DNA of 64,000 bases, taken from positions 5,084,001 through 5,148,000 of the forward strand of contig NZ_VIVR01000001.1 of NCBI RefSeq assembly GCF_007828955.1. Direction: 5' to 3'. Positions 17,495-26,600 of the stretch are shown here, piece by piece; the first letter of the stretch is position 1, and the number at the start of each line of letters is the position of its first letter. A program made the position numbers and the translations under genes. This DNA is from Kitasatospora atroaurantiaca (GTDB lineage: Bacteria > Actinomycetota > Actinomycetes > Streptomycetales > Streptomycetaceae). The notes under the pieces were generated by a model. The model was not told the origin of the DNA and ran no database searches. It worked only from the letters and a program-made list of their open reading frames with translations.

Positions 17495-18283
17495 ATGGGC
17501 TACCCGGCGGGCGAGACACAGGCATGGGCCGAGCCGGGCGCGGCTCCACCCGGCGGCAGCTGGCCCGCCAACGAGCTGGAGCAGGTGCTCACCGCCGCCC
17601 TCGGGGACCCGGGTGCGACGCCCAGGGTGATCGAGGTGCTGGCACGCAGTCAGGTCTGGATCCCGCTGCCGGCTGGTGCCGACCCGCAGGGCCAGGCGCT
17701 CGACCTGCCCACCATCGAGCTCGCGGGCACCCCGTACGTGCCGGTCTTCTCCTCGCAGGACCAGTTCCTGCAGCACGCCCCGGGGATGGCCTTCGCGATC
17801 GCCCCGGTCTGGGAGTTCGCCCGCGGGCTGCCGCTCGGCGTCGGCATCGCCGTCAACCCGGAGGCCCCGGTGGGCATCCCGGTGCCGCCGGAGGGGGTCG
17901 GCGAGCTGCGGCGCGGTCCGCAGGGCGAGCGCTGGCAGCAGCAGCCGGACGGCGCGCGGGTCGCCCTGCGGGAGCTCGAGCCGCACGAGGAGCCGTACGC
18001 CTTCCTTGCCGCAGCCGCCTCCGAACTCGCCGCGCTGCCGGGCGTCCTGACGGCCCGCCGGGCGCTGGCGAGTGTGGAGGGGGAGGCCCCGGCGCTGTTC
18101 GTCGGCGTCCAGTTCGACCCCGCCATGCCCACCGATCCCGGCCAGGCCAACGAGGCGCTCGGCCGCGCCCTGGGAACCGCCCCGCTGCCCTGGGGCGTCC
18201 ATCTGGTGCTGCTCGACCTGGTCGCGGACCCGGTCGTGGAGTGGCTGCTCACCCGGGTGCAGCCGTTCTACGCCCGGGGGTGA
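17495..18283 (+). CDS. sseB: SseB-family protein (first copy)
   Basis: A 262-residue soluble protein resembling the enhanced-serine-sensitivity protein SseB: an N-terminal half with VWIPLPA and FSSQDQFLQHAPG, and a C-terminal half with VEGEAPALFVGVQFDP and VEWLLTRVQPFYAR. The molecular function is unknown. In E. coli the family is tied by phenotype to serine sensitivity. It diverges from the gcvT riboswitch leader, which supports a link to glycine/serine handling. Confidence 0.75.
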   Translation: MGYPAGETQAWAEPGAAPPGGSWPANELEQVLTAALGDPGATPRVIEVLARSQVWIPLPAGADPQGQALDLPTIELAGTPYVPVFSSQDQFLQHAPGMAFAIAPVWEFARGLPLGVGIAVNPEAPVGIPVPPEGVGELRRGPQGERWQQQPDGARVALRELEPHEEPYAFLAAAASELAALPGVLTARRALASVEGEAPALFVGVQFDPAMPTDPGQANEALGRALGTAPLPWGVHLVLLDLVADPVVEWLLTRVQPFYARG

Positions 18284-18400
18284 CCGGCCGGTAGGGGGAC
18301 GGTGGTATGACGGCTGTCGGCCCGGCCCAATAAGGTGCTCCCCGACAGACCGTGCAACGACACCCGTGCGGCGACATCGGAAGACGACGGAAGAGGGCCC

Positions 18401-19249
18401 ATGAGCTCCGGAGCGGCAGGCGGCGGCGCGATCGAGCGCGCCCTCGGCGAGGTCGCGCCGGAGGGGTACGAGGCGTACGAGAACCTGCTGCGCGCCCTGG
18501 CCGAGGGCCAGGTCTGGATGCTGCTCTGGCACGGCACCCCCGGCAGCCCGGACGCCCAGTACGGGAACATGGACATCAGCGGCCACGGCTACGCCCCCGC
18601 CGTCACCTCCCCCGAGCAGCTCGCCGCGAGCGGCTGGGCCCGCGCGCACGAGGTGATCTCCGGCCCGGAGATCGCGAACGCGCTGTACCGCACCCGCTGG
18701 GGCCTCTGGCTGAATCCGCACGTCCCCGGCGGTGGCGTCGGCATCCCCTGGGCCGACCTGCGCCGGGTCGCGGCCGGGCTCGACCGGCTGCCGGCCGGCC
18801 CGCTCCAGCTGGGTGAACCCCAGGTCCAGGCACCGCAGTTCTACGGCCTGCTGGAGCAGCAGGCCGCCGAGGTCCGCCCCGTCCGAGCGCTGCGCCGGGC
18901 CTGGGTGCGCCCGGCACTCGGCGAGCCGTACCTGGCGATCGGCCTGGAGCTGTACGACACCTCCCCGCCCGCCGTCGAGGCGGCGAGGGCCCTGGTGCAG
19001 CGGGCGGTCGCGCACGCCCCCGAGGGCCTGGCGGTCTCCACCGTCGTGCTGGCCGACGAGTACGACCCGGTCGCCATGTGGATGCGGGCGCACGCCCGGC
19101 CGTTCTTCGACCGCGACGCGCAGCTGGCCCCGCCTCCCCCCGCGCCGTACCCCGGCTACGGCTACGGCGGCGCCCCTCAGGGCCCGCCCCAGGGTCCGCC
19201 CGCCCCGGGCTGGCCCCAGCAGCCCTGGCCCGGCTACCAGGGCCGCTGA
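18401..19249 (+). CDS. SseB-family protein (second copy) with Pro/Gly/Tyr-rich tail
   Basis: A 282-residue paralogue-like neighbour of the first SseB gene, with the same two-part layout (VWMLLWHG, TSPEQLAASGW, then GEPYLAIGLELYD and MWMRAHARPFFDRD). It ends in a low-complexity tail rich in Pro, Gly, Tyr and Gln (residues about 243-282). ATG at 18401 follows a GGAAGAGGG stretch. The two genes are codirectional, 117 bp apart, and probably cotranscribed. Confidence 0.7.
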   Translation: MSSGAAGGGAIERALGEVAPEGYEAYENLLRALAEGQVWMLLWHGTPGSPDAQYGNMDISGHGYAPAVTSPEQLAASGWARAHEVISGPEIANALYRTRWGLWLNPHVPGGGVGIPWADLRRVAAGLDRLPAGPLQLGEPQVQAPQFYGLLEQQAAEVRPVRALRRAWVRPALGEPYLAIGLELYDTSPPAVEAARALVQRAVAHAPEGLAVSTVVLADEYDPVAMWMRAHARPFFDRDAQLAPPPPAPYPGYGYGGAPQGPPQGPPAPGWPQQPWPGYQGR

Positions 19250-19838
19250 CGCTCGTCCCGGACACCGCTCCTTCGTCCACCCACCATGGGTCGATCGGTC
19301 ATGCTTTTGCGCCGATCTGAGGTTCCGTAGGCACACGTCTTGACAGCTGTGTAACAGCTGTGTGAAGAGCGTTATGCGGGAAGATCGCCTGTGCATGCAG
19401 ACAGATCACAGTTGGGCATCCTTCGGTTGGCAGGTCTGGCGTAAGCCTGTCCGAATGACGGAGAGTCTGCGCAGTGCAGTGCGCGGGACCGCCCCACGAA
19501 GGCAACGCGCGTCCTGACCTGTGGATCCCGCGCATGCGCACACTGCGCGGCAGCACCTCGGTGCACCTGCTCCGCCCCGCATTTCCCTGGCATTACGCAC
19601 TTCCCGTGCACCGACCACGTGCCCCCACACTGCACGTCGGCCCGGTGCGCAACCCCCCCAACAACGATTTCTGCAACGCCGCACCGGCGAACGGCACCAC
19701 CGCACCGACGCACCTGCACCACACCGCACCAATCGCGATAACCGGACCGTCCTCGGCCCGAGCCCTACCGGGCCCGGTGCACCGTGTACGGCCAGGACCG
19801 TGGGCCGGCCACCGTCGGCGAGGGGAACGAACTGACTC
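19250..19838 (+). promoter_or_regulatory. 589-bp leader of the ABC importer operon, with promoter and tandem palindromes
   Basis: No gene is supported here. A consensus -35 hexamer TTGACA lies at 19340-19345. Two copies of the palindrome ACAGCTGT (19343-19350 and 19354-19361), one helical turn apart, overlap it, so a dimeric repressor could block the promoter. The remaining leader to the ATG at 19839 is long (about 450 nt) and A/C-rich in its last part. Confidence 0.5.
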
Positions 19839-20837
19839 ATGACCACACCCACCGAGACCACCGGCTCCGCCGCAGAGGCCCAGCCTGACGCGGCGCCCGT
19901 AGAGGCCCCGTCGAAGAAGATCCAGGGCCGGTCGCCCGGCCGGATCGCCTGGGACCGCCTCAAGCGGGACAAGGTCGCCCTCGCGGGCGGCATCGTGGTG
20001 ATCCTGCTGATTCTCGCGGCGATCTTCGCCCCGGTGCTGACCTCCCTGTTCGGCCACCCGGTCGACGAGCCGCACCCGGACCAGATCAACCCGGACCTCG
20101 GGCTCCCGAAGGGCGCCTACGGCGGCATCAGCGGTGACTTCCTGTTCGGGGTGGACCCGACCTTCGGCCGCGACGTCTTCAGCCGCATCCTGTACGGCGC
20201 CCGGATCTCCCTCACCGTGGCCTTCCTGGCCGCCGGTGTCTCGGTGGTCATCGGCGTGCTGATGGGTATCGCGGCCGGCTACTTCGGCGGCTGGGTCGAC
20301 TCGGTGATCAGCAGGGTCATGGACGTCCTGCTGGCCTTCCCGCAGCTGCTGTTCAGCATCGCGCTGGTCTCGGTCATGCCGAACTCGCTGCTCGGTCTCA
20401 CCGGCAGCGGCGTGCGAATGGCGATCCTGGTCCTGGTGATCGGCTTCTTCGGCTGGCCGTACATCGGGCGAATCGTCCGCGGACAGGCCCTGTCGATGCG
20501 AGAACGCGAGTTCGTCGACGCGGCCCGCAGCCTCGGCGCCGGCAGTGTGCACATCCTGCTGCGCGAGCTGCTCCCCAACCTGGTGGCGCCGATCCTGGTC
20601 TACGCGACCCTGATCATCCCCACCAACATCCTGAGCGAGGCCGCCCTCAGCTTCCTCGGCGCCGGTGTGAAGCCGCCGACGCCGTCCTGGGGCCAGATGC
20701 TCTCCGATGCCACGAAGATCTACCAGGTCGACCCGACCTACATGATCGTGCCCGGTCTGGCGATCTTCATCACGGTGCTCGCCTTCAATCTCTTCGGCGA
20801 CGGCCTGCGCGACGCGCTCGACCCCAAGGGCAACTGA
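19839..20837 (+). CDS. oligo/dipeptide ABC transporter permease, DppC/OppC type
   Basis: A 332-residue membrane protein with an N-terminal cytoplasmic stretch, a first helix at about 48-70 and five further helices. It carries the permease signature EFVDAARSLGAGSVHILLRELLPN, which docks on the ATPases. It is the first gene of the importer operon, ahead of the binding protein. In many dpp/opp operons the binding protein comes first. Confidence 0.92.
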   Translation: MTTPTETTGSAAEAQPDAAPVEAPSKKIQGRSPGRIAWDRLKRDKVALAGGIVVILLILAAIFAPVLTSLFGHPVDEPHPDQINPDLGLPKGAYGGISGDFLFGVDPTFGRDVFSRILYGARISLTVAFLAAGVSVVIGVLMGIAAGYFGGWVDSVISRVMDVLLAFPQLLFSIALVSVMPNSLLGLTGSGVRMAILVLVIGFFGWPYIGRIVRGQALSMREREFVDAARSLGAGSVHILLRELLPNLVAPILVYATLIIPTNILSEAALSFLGAGVKPPTPSWGQMLSDATKIYQVDPTYMIVPGLAIFITVLAFNLFGDGLRDALDPKGN

Positions 20838-20955
20838 GCCCGCACAGCCGCACCCCCCACCGGCCGGCACCCGTATCCGGCCCCACCCACTCGGGGGACT
20901 AACAGCCCCCCGGCGGACCGCTCAGGCCCGCACACCTTCAGGAGGATCCGTACCC

Positions 20956-22725
20956 ATGACGCGAAACAGGACGCTCGCCGCTGCCGCACTGGTGGCCACG
21001 CTGGCCCTCACCACCGCCGCGTGCGGTGGCTCGAAGGGGGGCGGCACGAGCAGCGAGGCCAGCGCCAGCTCGAAGGGCGGCTTCAATGCCGCAGTCGACA
21101 AGGTGCTGAACGCCTCCGACAAGAAGGGTGGCACGCTCAACCTGTGGTCCAGCACGGACGTTGACTCCCTGGACCCGGGCCGTGCCTACTACGCCTCGGT
21201 GTGGAACTACGAGCGCTTCTACGCTCGTACCCTGCTCGCCTTCGACGGCAAGCCGGGCAAGGAGGGCCTGAAGCTCGTTCCGGACCTCGCCGCCGCGCAG
21301 CCGGAGATCGCCGCCGACGGCAAGACCTACACCTTCAAGCTGAAGAAGGGTCTGAAGTTCGAGGACGGCTCGCCGATCACCACCAAGGACATCAAGTACG
21401 GCATCGAGCGCATCTTCGCGCAGGACGTCGTCGCGGGTGGCCCGACCTACCTGATCAACTCCCTGGACCAGGGCCAGAACTACAAGGGCCCCTACACCGA
21501 CAGCGACCCGAACAAGCTGGGTCTGAAGACGGTGGAGACCCCGGACGACACCACGATCGTCTTCCACCTGGCCGCGCCGGACTCCTCCTTCCCGTTCCTG
21601 CTCGCGATGGGCTCGGCCTCGCCGGTCCCGCAGAAGCTGGACACCGGTGCCAAGTACGGTGACAAGCCGGTCTCCTCCGGCCCGTACAAGTTCAAGACCG
21701 TTGAGCCCGGCAAGAACTACGAGCTGGTCCGCAACGAGAACTGGGACCCGGCCTCCGACCCGTTCCGCAAGGCGCTGCCGGACGTCGTCAAGCTGACGAT
21801 CACCACCAACGCCGACGACATGGACGCCCGTCAGCTCGACGGCACCGCGGACCTCGACTGGGCCCAGACCGGTCTCTCCCAGGCCGCCCAGGCCAAGGTC
21901 CTGACCGACCCGGCGCTGAAGGCCAACACGGACGACCCGTACAACGGCTTCATCCGCTTCATCTCGATCGTCCCGAAGGTCGCCCCCTTCGACAACATCC
22001 ACTGCCGCAAGGCCGTGATGTACGCGGCCGACACCACCGCCCTGCAGACCGCTCGCGGTGGCTCGGTGGCCGGTTCGACCTTCGGCTCGATGCTGCCCCC
22101 GAACATCCTCGGCTCCGACGACTACGACCCGTTCGAGCTGACCAAGGGCAAGCCGAACCTGGACAAGGCGAAGGCGGAGCTCAAGGAGTGCGGCAAGCCT
22201 GACGGCTTCACCACCACCATCGCCGTCCGTGGCAACAAGGCCAAGGAGGTCAACTCGGCCGTCGCGCTGCAGACCGCCCTCAAGGCCATCAACGTCACGG
22301 TGAACGTCGACCAGTACGACGGCAAGCTGCTCGCCTCCGTCGCGGGTTCGCCCGACACCGTCCACAGCAAGGGCTACGGCCTGATCGTGGCCGGCTGGGG
22401 TGCTGACTACCCGAACGGCGCCGGCTACATGCAGCCGCTGATGGACGGCCGCTTCATCACCAAGACCGGCAACAGCAACTACCCGGAGACCAACGACCCG
22501 GCGATCAACGCGCTGTTCGACAAGGCCGCGGCGGAGAAGGACCCGGCGAAGGCCGCCGAGATCTACAAGCAGATCAACCACACGGTCGTCGACTCCGCCG
22601 TCTGGCTGCCGATCGTGGCCGACAAGGCGCTGAACTACCGCAACCCGCGCCTGACCAACGTCTTCGTCAACGACGCCTTCGGCGAGGTGGACTTCCAGGC
22701 CCTGGGCGTCTCCGACGGCAAGTGA
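20956..22725 (+). CDS. peptide-binding lipoprotein of ABC importer, DppA/OppA family
   Basis: A 589-residue family-5 extracellular solute-binding protein. The N-terminal signal peptide ends in a lipobox with Cys23 (LTTAACGG), so it is lipid-anchored. Family features include LVPDLAAAQPEIAADGKTYTF and later KYGIERIFAQDV. ATG at 20956 follows GGAGG at 20941-20945. Codon use and the hairpin after it suggest high expression. The substrate, peptide or nickel-like, cannot be read from sequence; peptide is the default for this operon type. Confidence 0.92.
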   Translation: MTRNRTLAAAALVATLALTTAACGGSKGGGTSSEASASSKGGFNAAVDKVLNASDKKGGTLNLWSSTDVDSLDPGRAYYASVWNYERFYARTLLAFDGKPGKEGLKLVPDLAAAQPEIAADGKTYTFKLKKGLKFEDGSPITTKDIKYGIERIFAQDVVAGGPTYLINSLDQGQNYKGPYTDSDPNKLGLKTVETPDDTTIVFHLAAPDSSFPFLLAMGSASPVPQKLDTGAKYGDKPVSSGPYKFKTVEPGKNYELVRNENWDPASDPFRKALPDVVKLTITTNADDMDARQLDGTADLDWAQTGLSQAAQAKVLTDPALKANTDDPYNGFIRFISIVPKVAPFDNIHCRKAVMYAADTTALQTARGGSVAGSTFGSMLPPNILGSDDYDPFELTKGKPNLDKAKAELKECGKPDGFTTTIAVRGNKAKEVNSAVALQTALKAINVTVNVDQYDGKLLASVAGSPDTVHSKGYGLIVAGWGADYPNGAGYMQPLMDGRFITKTGNSNYPETNDPAINALFDKAAAEKDPAKAAEIYKQINHTVVDSAVWLPIVADKALNYRNPRLTNVFVNDAFGEVDFQALGVSDGK

Positions 22726-22790
22726 CCTGACCCGCTCCGCTCCCGAAGTTCGCACAGCTAGTCCGAAGGGCAGGTGAAGGCTCTGCCGGG

Positions 22791-22824
22791 GCCGGCCGGA
22801 ACTCCTACAGGGGTTCCGGCCGGC
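22791..22824 (+). terminator. intercistronic hairpin after the binding-protein gene
   Basis: A 12-bp perfect stem (22791-22802 with 22813-22824) lies between the binding-protein and permease genes. Such hairpins often stabilise the upstream message and damp downstream expression, giving an excess of binding protein. Confidence 0.6.
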
Positions 22825-22844
22825 GCCCGGCGGGGTCGACCGCA

Positions 22845-23843
22845 ATGCTCGTGTATTTCATTCGACGGCTCGTCAATGTCGTCGCCATGCTGCTGGTGGT
22901 CTCCGCGGTCACCTTCGGCATCTTCTTCATGGTGCCGAAGCTCACCGGTACCGACCCGGCGCTCTACTACGTCGGCAAGATCGCCGACAAGGTCGCGGTC
23001 GAGGGTGTCCGGCACAAGATGGGCCTCGACAAGCCGATCATCGAGCAGTTCTACCTGTTCCTGAAGGGCCTGTTCGTCGGACGCGACTACAGCACCGGCA
23101 CCGACATCACCCACTGTGCGGCGCCGTGCTTCGGTTACTCGTTCAAGACCGAGCAGGAGGTCTGGCCGGTCCTTCTCGACCGACTGGGCGTCACCGCCTC
23201 GCTCGCCGCCGGTGCCTCCGTGCTCTGGCTGGTCTTCGGTACGGCGACCGGTGTGGTGTCCGCGCTCAAGCGCCGCACCCTGCTGGACCGCTTCACCATG
23301 ACCACCGCCCTGGCCGGTGTCTCGCTGCCGATCTACTTCACCGGCATGCTGGCCAGCGCGATCTTCGTCTACCAGCTCGGCTGGTTCCCGCACGACTACG
23401 TCGACCTCGGCAAGGACCCGGTCGCGTGGTTCCAGAACCTGCTCCTGCCCTGGATCACCCTGGCCTTCCTCTACGCCGCGACGTACGCCCGGCTCACCCG
23501 GGCCACGCTGCTGGAGGTGCTCGGCGAGGACTACATCCGCACCGCGCGGGCCAAGGGCCTGGGCGAGCGGACCGTCATCGGCAAGCACGCCATGCGCTCC
23601 ACCCTCACCCCGATCCTCACCGTGTTCGGCATGGACCTCGGCGGCCTGATCGGTGGTGCGGTACTCACCGAGACCACCTTCAACTTCCGTGGTCTGGGCT
23701 ACGAGGCGGTCTCCTCGATCGCCTCCAGCGACCTCCCGGTGATCATGGGTGTGACCCTCTTCGCCGGCTTCTTCATCATCCTGGCAAACCTGCTGGTTGA
23801 CGTGTTGTACGCCGTTGTCGATCCTCGGGTGAGGCTGTCATGA
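22845..23843 (+). CDS. oligo/dipeptide ABC transporter permease, DppB/OppB type
   Basis: A 332-residue permease with the characteristic N-terminus MLVYFIRRLVNVVAMLLVVS and the EAA loop EDYIRTARAKGLGERTVIGKHAMRS. Residues about 78-108 form an extra external loop with two Cys (THCAAPCFG), absent from the shortest DppB proteins. Its stop overlaps the next start by ATGA, so the permease and ATPase are translationally coupled. Confidence 0.92.
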   Translation: MLVYFIRRLVNVVAMLLVVSAVTFGIFFMVPKLTGTDPALYYVGKIADKVAVEGVRHKMGLDKPIIEQFYLFLKGLFVGRDYSTGTDITHCAAPCFGYSFKTEQEVWPVLLDRLGVTASLAAGASVLWLVFGTATGVVSALKRRTLLDRFTMTTALAGVSLPIYFTGMLASAIFVYQLGWFPHDYVDLGKDPVAWFQNLLLPWITLAFLYAATYARLTRATLLEVLGEDYIRTARAKGLGERTVIGKHAMRSTLTPILTVFGMDLGGLIGGAVLTETTFNFRGLGYEAVSSIASSDLPVIMGVTLFAGFFIILANLLVDVLYAVVDPRVRLS

Positions 23844-24934
23844 GCAAGACCGAGAACACCGCCACGGCCGCCGAGGTGCGCGCCGAGGCCCCCCAGGCCC
23901 CCGAGGGCTTCCTCACCGTCCGCGACCTGCGGGTGCACTTCCCCACCGACGACGGCCTGGTCAAGTCCGTCGACGGGCTCAACTTCTCGCTGGAGAAGGG
24001 CAAGACCCTCGGCATCGTGGGTGAGTCCGGCTCCGGCAAGTCCGTGACCTCGCTCTCCATCATGGGTCTGCACCGGATGGGCACCAAGCGCGGTGCCCCC
24101 CGGATCAGCGGCGAGGTCTGGCTGGACGGCGAGGAGCTGATCGGCGCCTCCCCGGACCGGGTCCGGCAGCTGCGCGGCCAGAAGATGGCCATGATCTTCC
24201 AGGACCCGCTGACCGCCATGCACCCGTACTACACGGTCGGCGCTCAGATCATCGAGGGCTACCGGGCGCACCACCCGGGCACCAGCAAGAAGCAGGCCCG
24301 CGTCCGCGCCATCGAGATGCTCGACCGCGTGGGCATCCCGCAGCCGGACAAGCGGGTGGACGCGTACCCGCACGAGTTCTCCGGCGGTATGCGCCAGCGC
24401 GCGATGATCGCCATGGCACTGGTCAACGACCCGTCCCTGCTGATCGCCGACGAGCCGACCACCGCCCTGGACGTCACCGTCCAGGCGCAGATCCTGGACC
24501 TCATCCGGGACCTGCAGAAGGAGTTCGGCTCGGCCGTCATCATCATCACCCACGACCTGGGCGTCGTCGCCGAACTCGCCGACGACATCCTGGTGATGTA
24601 CGGCGGCAAGTGCATCGAGCGCGGCCCGGCCTCGACCCTGTTCGAGTCCCCCGAGCACCCCTACACCTGGGGTCTGCTCGGTTCGATGCCGCGGCTCGAC
24701 CGGGAGCTCCAGGACCGGCTGATCCCGGTCAAGGGCACCCCGCCCAGCCTGATCAACGTGCCGTCCGGTTGCGCGTTCCACCCGCGCTGCCCGTACGCGG
24801 AGCTGACCGGTGGCCGGTCCACGACCGAGGTGCCGACGCTGGCCGAGGCCGCGGACAAGCACTTCGCCGCCTGCCACCTGCCGATCGCCGACCGGCACCG
24901 GATCTTCACCGACGAGATCGCGCCCCGGCTGTGA
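23840..24934 (+). CDS. oligopeptide ABC transporter ATPase, DppD/OppD type
   Basis: A 364-residue ATPase: Walker A GESGSGKSV, Q-loop MIFQDPLTAMHP, ABC signature FSGGMRQR, Walker B LLIADEPTTALD, H-loop ITHD. The C-terminal oligopeptide extension has the Cys-containing SGCAFHPRCPYA motif. It pairs with the next gene to form the ATPase heterodimer. Confidence 0.94.
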   Translation: MSKTENTATAAEVRAEAPQAPEGFLTVRDLRVHFPTDDGLVKSVDGLNFSLEKGKTLGIVGESGSGKSVTSLSIMGLHRMGTKRGAPRISGEVWLDGEELIGASPDRVRQLRGQKMAMIFQDPLTAMHPYYTVGAQIIEGYRAHHPGTSKKQARVRAIEMLDRVGIPQPDKRVDAYPHEFSGGMRQRAMIAMALVNDPSLLIADEPTTALDVTVQAQILDLIRDLQKEFGSAVIIITHDLGVVAELADDILVMYGGKCIERGPASTLFESPEHPYTWGLLGSMPRLDRELQDRLIPVKGTPPSLINVPSGCAFHPRCPYAELTGGRSTTEVPTLAEAADKHFAACHLPIADRHRIFTDEIAPRL

Positions 24935-24963
24935 GCCCGCACCACCCCTCAGGAGATACCCCC

Positions 24964-26016
24964 ATGACGGACAGTCAGACGGCGACGCCCAAAGTAATCC
25001 CTGGGGCTTCGCCCGTGCCGGCCTCCGAGCGTGAGCCGCTGCTCCGGGTGTCGGGCCTCACGAAGCACTTCCCGATCACCAAGGGCCTGCTGCGCCGGCA
25101 GGTCGGTGCGGTCCGCGCCGTGGACGGGATCGACTTCACCGTGAACGCGGGGGAGACCCTCGGTGTGGTGGGCGAGTCCGGTTGCGGCAAGTCCACCATG
25201 GGCCGGCTGGTCACCCGGCTGGCCGAACCGACCAGCGGGACCATCGAGTTCGAGGGCAAGGACATCACCCACCTGGGTGTCGGGGCGATGCGTCCGCTGC
25301 GCCGCGACATCCAGATGATCTTCCAGGACCCGTACTCCTCGCTGAACCCGCGGCAGACCGTCGGGACCATCGTCGGTGCGCCGTTCCGCCTGCAGAAGGT
25401 CCAGACCGAGCACGGCACCAAGCGCGCCGTCCAGGACCTGCTGGAGCTCTGCGGTCTCAGCCCCGAGCACTACAACCGCTACCCGCACGAGTTCTCCGGC
25501 GGCCAGCGGCAGCGCATCGGCATCGCCCGCGCGCTGGCGCTCAAGCCGAAGATGATCGTCGCGGACGAGCCGGTCTCGGCGCTGGACGTGTCGATCCAGG
25601 CGCAGGTGGTCAACCTGCTGGACGACCTGCAGAGCGAGCTCGGGCTGACGTACCTGATCATCGCGCACGACCTCTCGGTGGTCCGGCACGTCTCGGACCG
25701 GGTCGCGGTGATGTACCTCGGCAAGATCGTCGAGATCGCGGACCGGGACTCGCTGTACAAGTCCCCGATGCACCCGTACACCACCGCGCTGATGTCGGCC
25801 GTGCCGGTGCCGGACCCCAAGCGCAAGGAACAGCGCGAGCGGATCCTGCTGACCGGTGACGTACCGTCGCCGATCAACCCGCCGAGCGGCTGCCGCTTCC
25901 GTACGCGGTGCTGGAAGGCCCAGGACATCTGCGCCTCGGAGGAGCCGCCGCTGGTGGCTGCGAAGACCGGGCACCAGGTGGCCTGTCACTTCCCGGAGAA
26001 CACGGCCTCGGAGTGA
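24964..26016 (+). CDS. oligopeptide ABC transporter ATPase, DppF/OppF type
   Basis: A 350-residue ATPase: Walker A GESGCGKST, Q-loop MIFQDPYSSLNPRQ, signature FSGGQRQR, Walker B MIVADEPVSALD, H-loop IAHD, and C-terminal SGCRFRTRCWKA. ATG at 24964 is preceded by AGGAG. It is the last gene of the importer operon and is followed by a strong terminator. Confidence 0.94.
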   Translation: MTDSQTATPKVIPGASPVPASEREPLLRVSGLTKHFPITKGLLRRQVGAVRAVDGIDFTVNAGETLGVVGESGCGKSTMGRLVTRLAEPTSGTIEFEGKDITHLGVGAMRPLRRDIQMIFQDPYSSLNPRQTVGTIVGAPFRLQKVQTEHGTKRAVQDLLELCGLSPEHYNRYPHEFSGGQRQRIGIARALALKPKMIVADEPVSALDVSIQAQVVNLLDDLQSELGLTYLIIAHDLSVVRHVSDRVAVMYLGKIVEIADRDSLYKSPMHPYTTALMSAVPVPDPKRKEQRERILLTGDVPSPINPPSGCRFRTRCWKAQDICASEEPPLVAAKTGHQVACHFPENTASE

Positions 26017-26033
26017 CCTCGGAGTGACCCCGT

Positions 26034-26071
26034 AGAAGGGGTGGAGTGTCCTTGGGCACTCCGCCCCTTCT
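26034..26071 (+). terminator. terminator of the ABC importer operon
   Basis: A 15-bp stem with one G-U pair (26034-26048 with 26057-26071) and an 8-nt loop, 17 bases after the stop codon. Confidence 0.88.
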
Positions 26072-26098
26072 GTCGTACCCGGGGTACAGACTGGCCGT

Positions 26099-26548
26099 AT
26101 GGCACTCAACTGGAAGCTCGTGATCGACAGCGGCGACCCGCACCGGCAGGCCGCCTTCTGGGCCGAGGCCCTTGGGTACGTCGTCGAGGACAACAGCGTG
26201 CTGATCGAGCGGCTGCTCGGCGTCGGCGCGGTCACCCCGGACGACCTCGTCGAGGTCGGCGGACGCCCGGCCTTCCGTGAACTGGTCGCCGTCCGCCACC
26301 CGGACGACGAGGTCGACCCCGCCACCGGTACGGGCCTGGGCCGCCGGATCCTCTTCCAGGCCGTCCCCGAGGGCAAGCAGGTCAAGAACCGCCTGCACAT
26401 CGACGTGCACGCGGGCCCCGAGCGCCGGGCCGCCGAGGTCGCCCGGCTGCAGTCCCTGGGCGCCACCGTCCTCCGGGAGGTCAAGGCCCAGGGCGCCGAG
26501 TTCACGAACATGGCCGACCCGGAGGGCAACGAGTTCGACGTGCAATAG
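26099..26548 (+). CDS. VOC/glyoxalase-like protein
   Basis: A 149-residue protein with two beta-alpha-beta-beta-beta units of the vicinal-oxygen-chelate fold: LVIDSGDPHRQAAFWAEALGY in the first and RLHIDVHA plus FTNMADPEGNEFDV in the second. The closing DPEGNEF is typical of Glyoxalase_6-type domains. The substrate is unknown and the metal ligands are not certain. Confidence 0.8.
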   Translation: MALNWKLVIDSGDPHRQAAFWAEALGYVVEDNSVLIERLLGVGAVTPDDLVEVGGRPAFRELVAVRHPDDEVDPATGTGLGRRILFQAVPEGKQVKNRLHIDVHAGPERRAAEVARLQSLGATVLREVKAQGAEFTNMADPEGNEFDVQ

Positions 26549-26600
26549 TGGCGGTGGCGCGGCCGGAAGACGATCCCTCACGTCGGAAGGCGCAGGAGAC

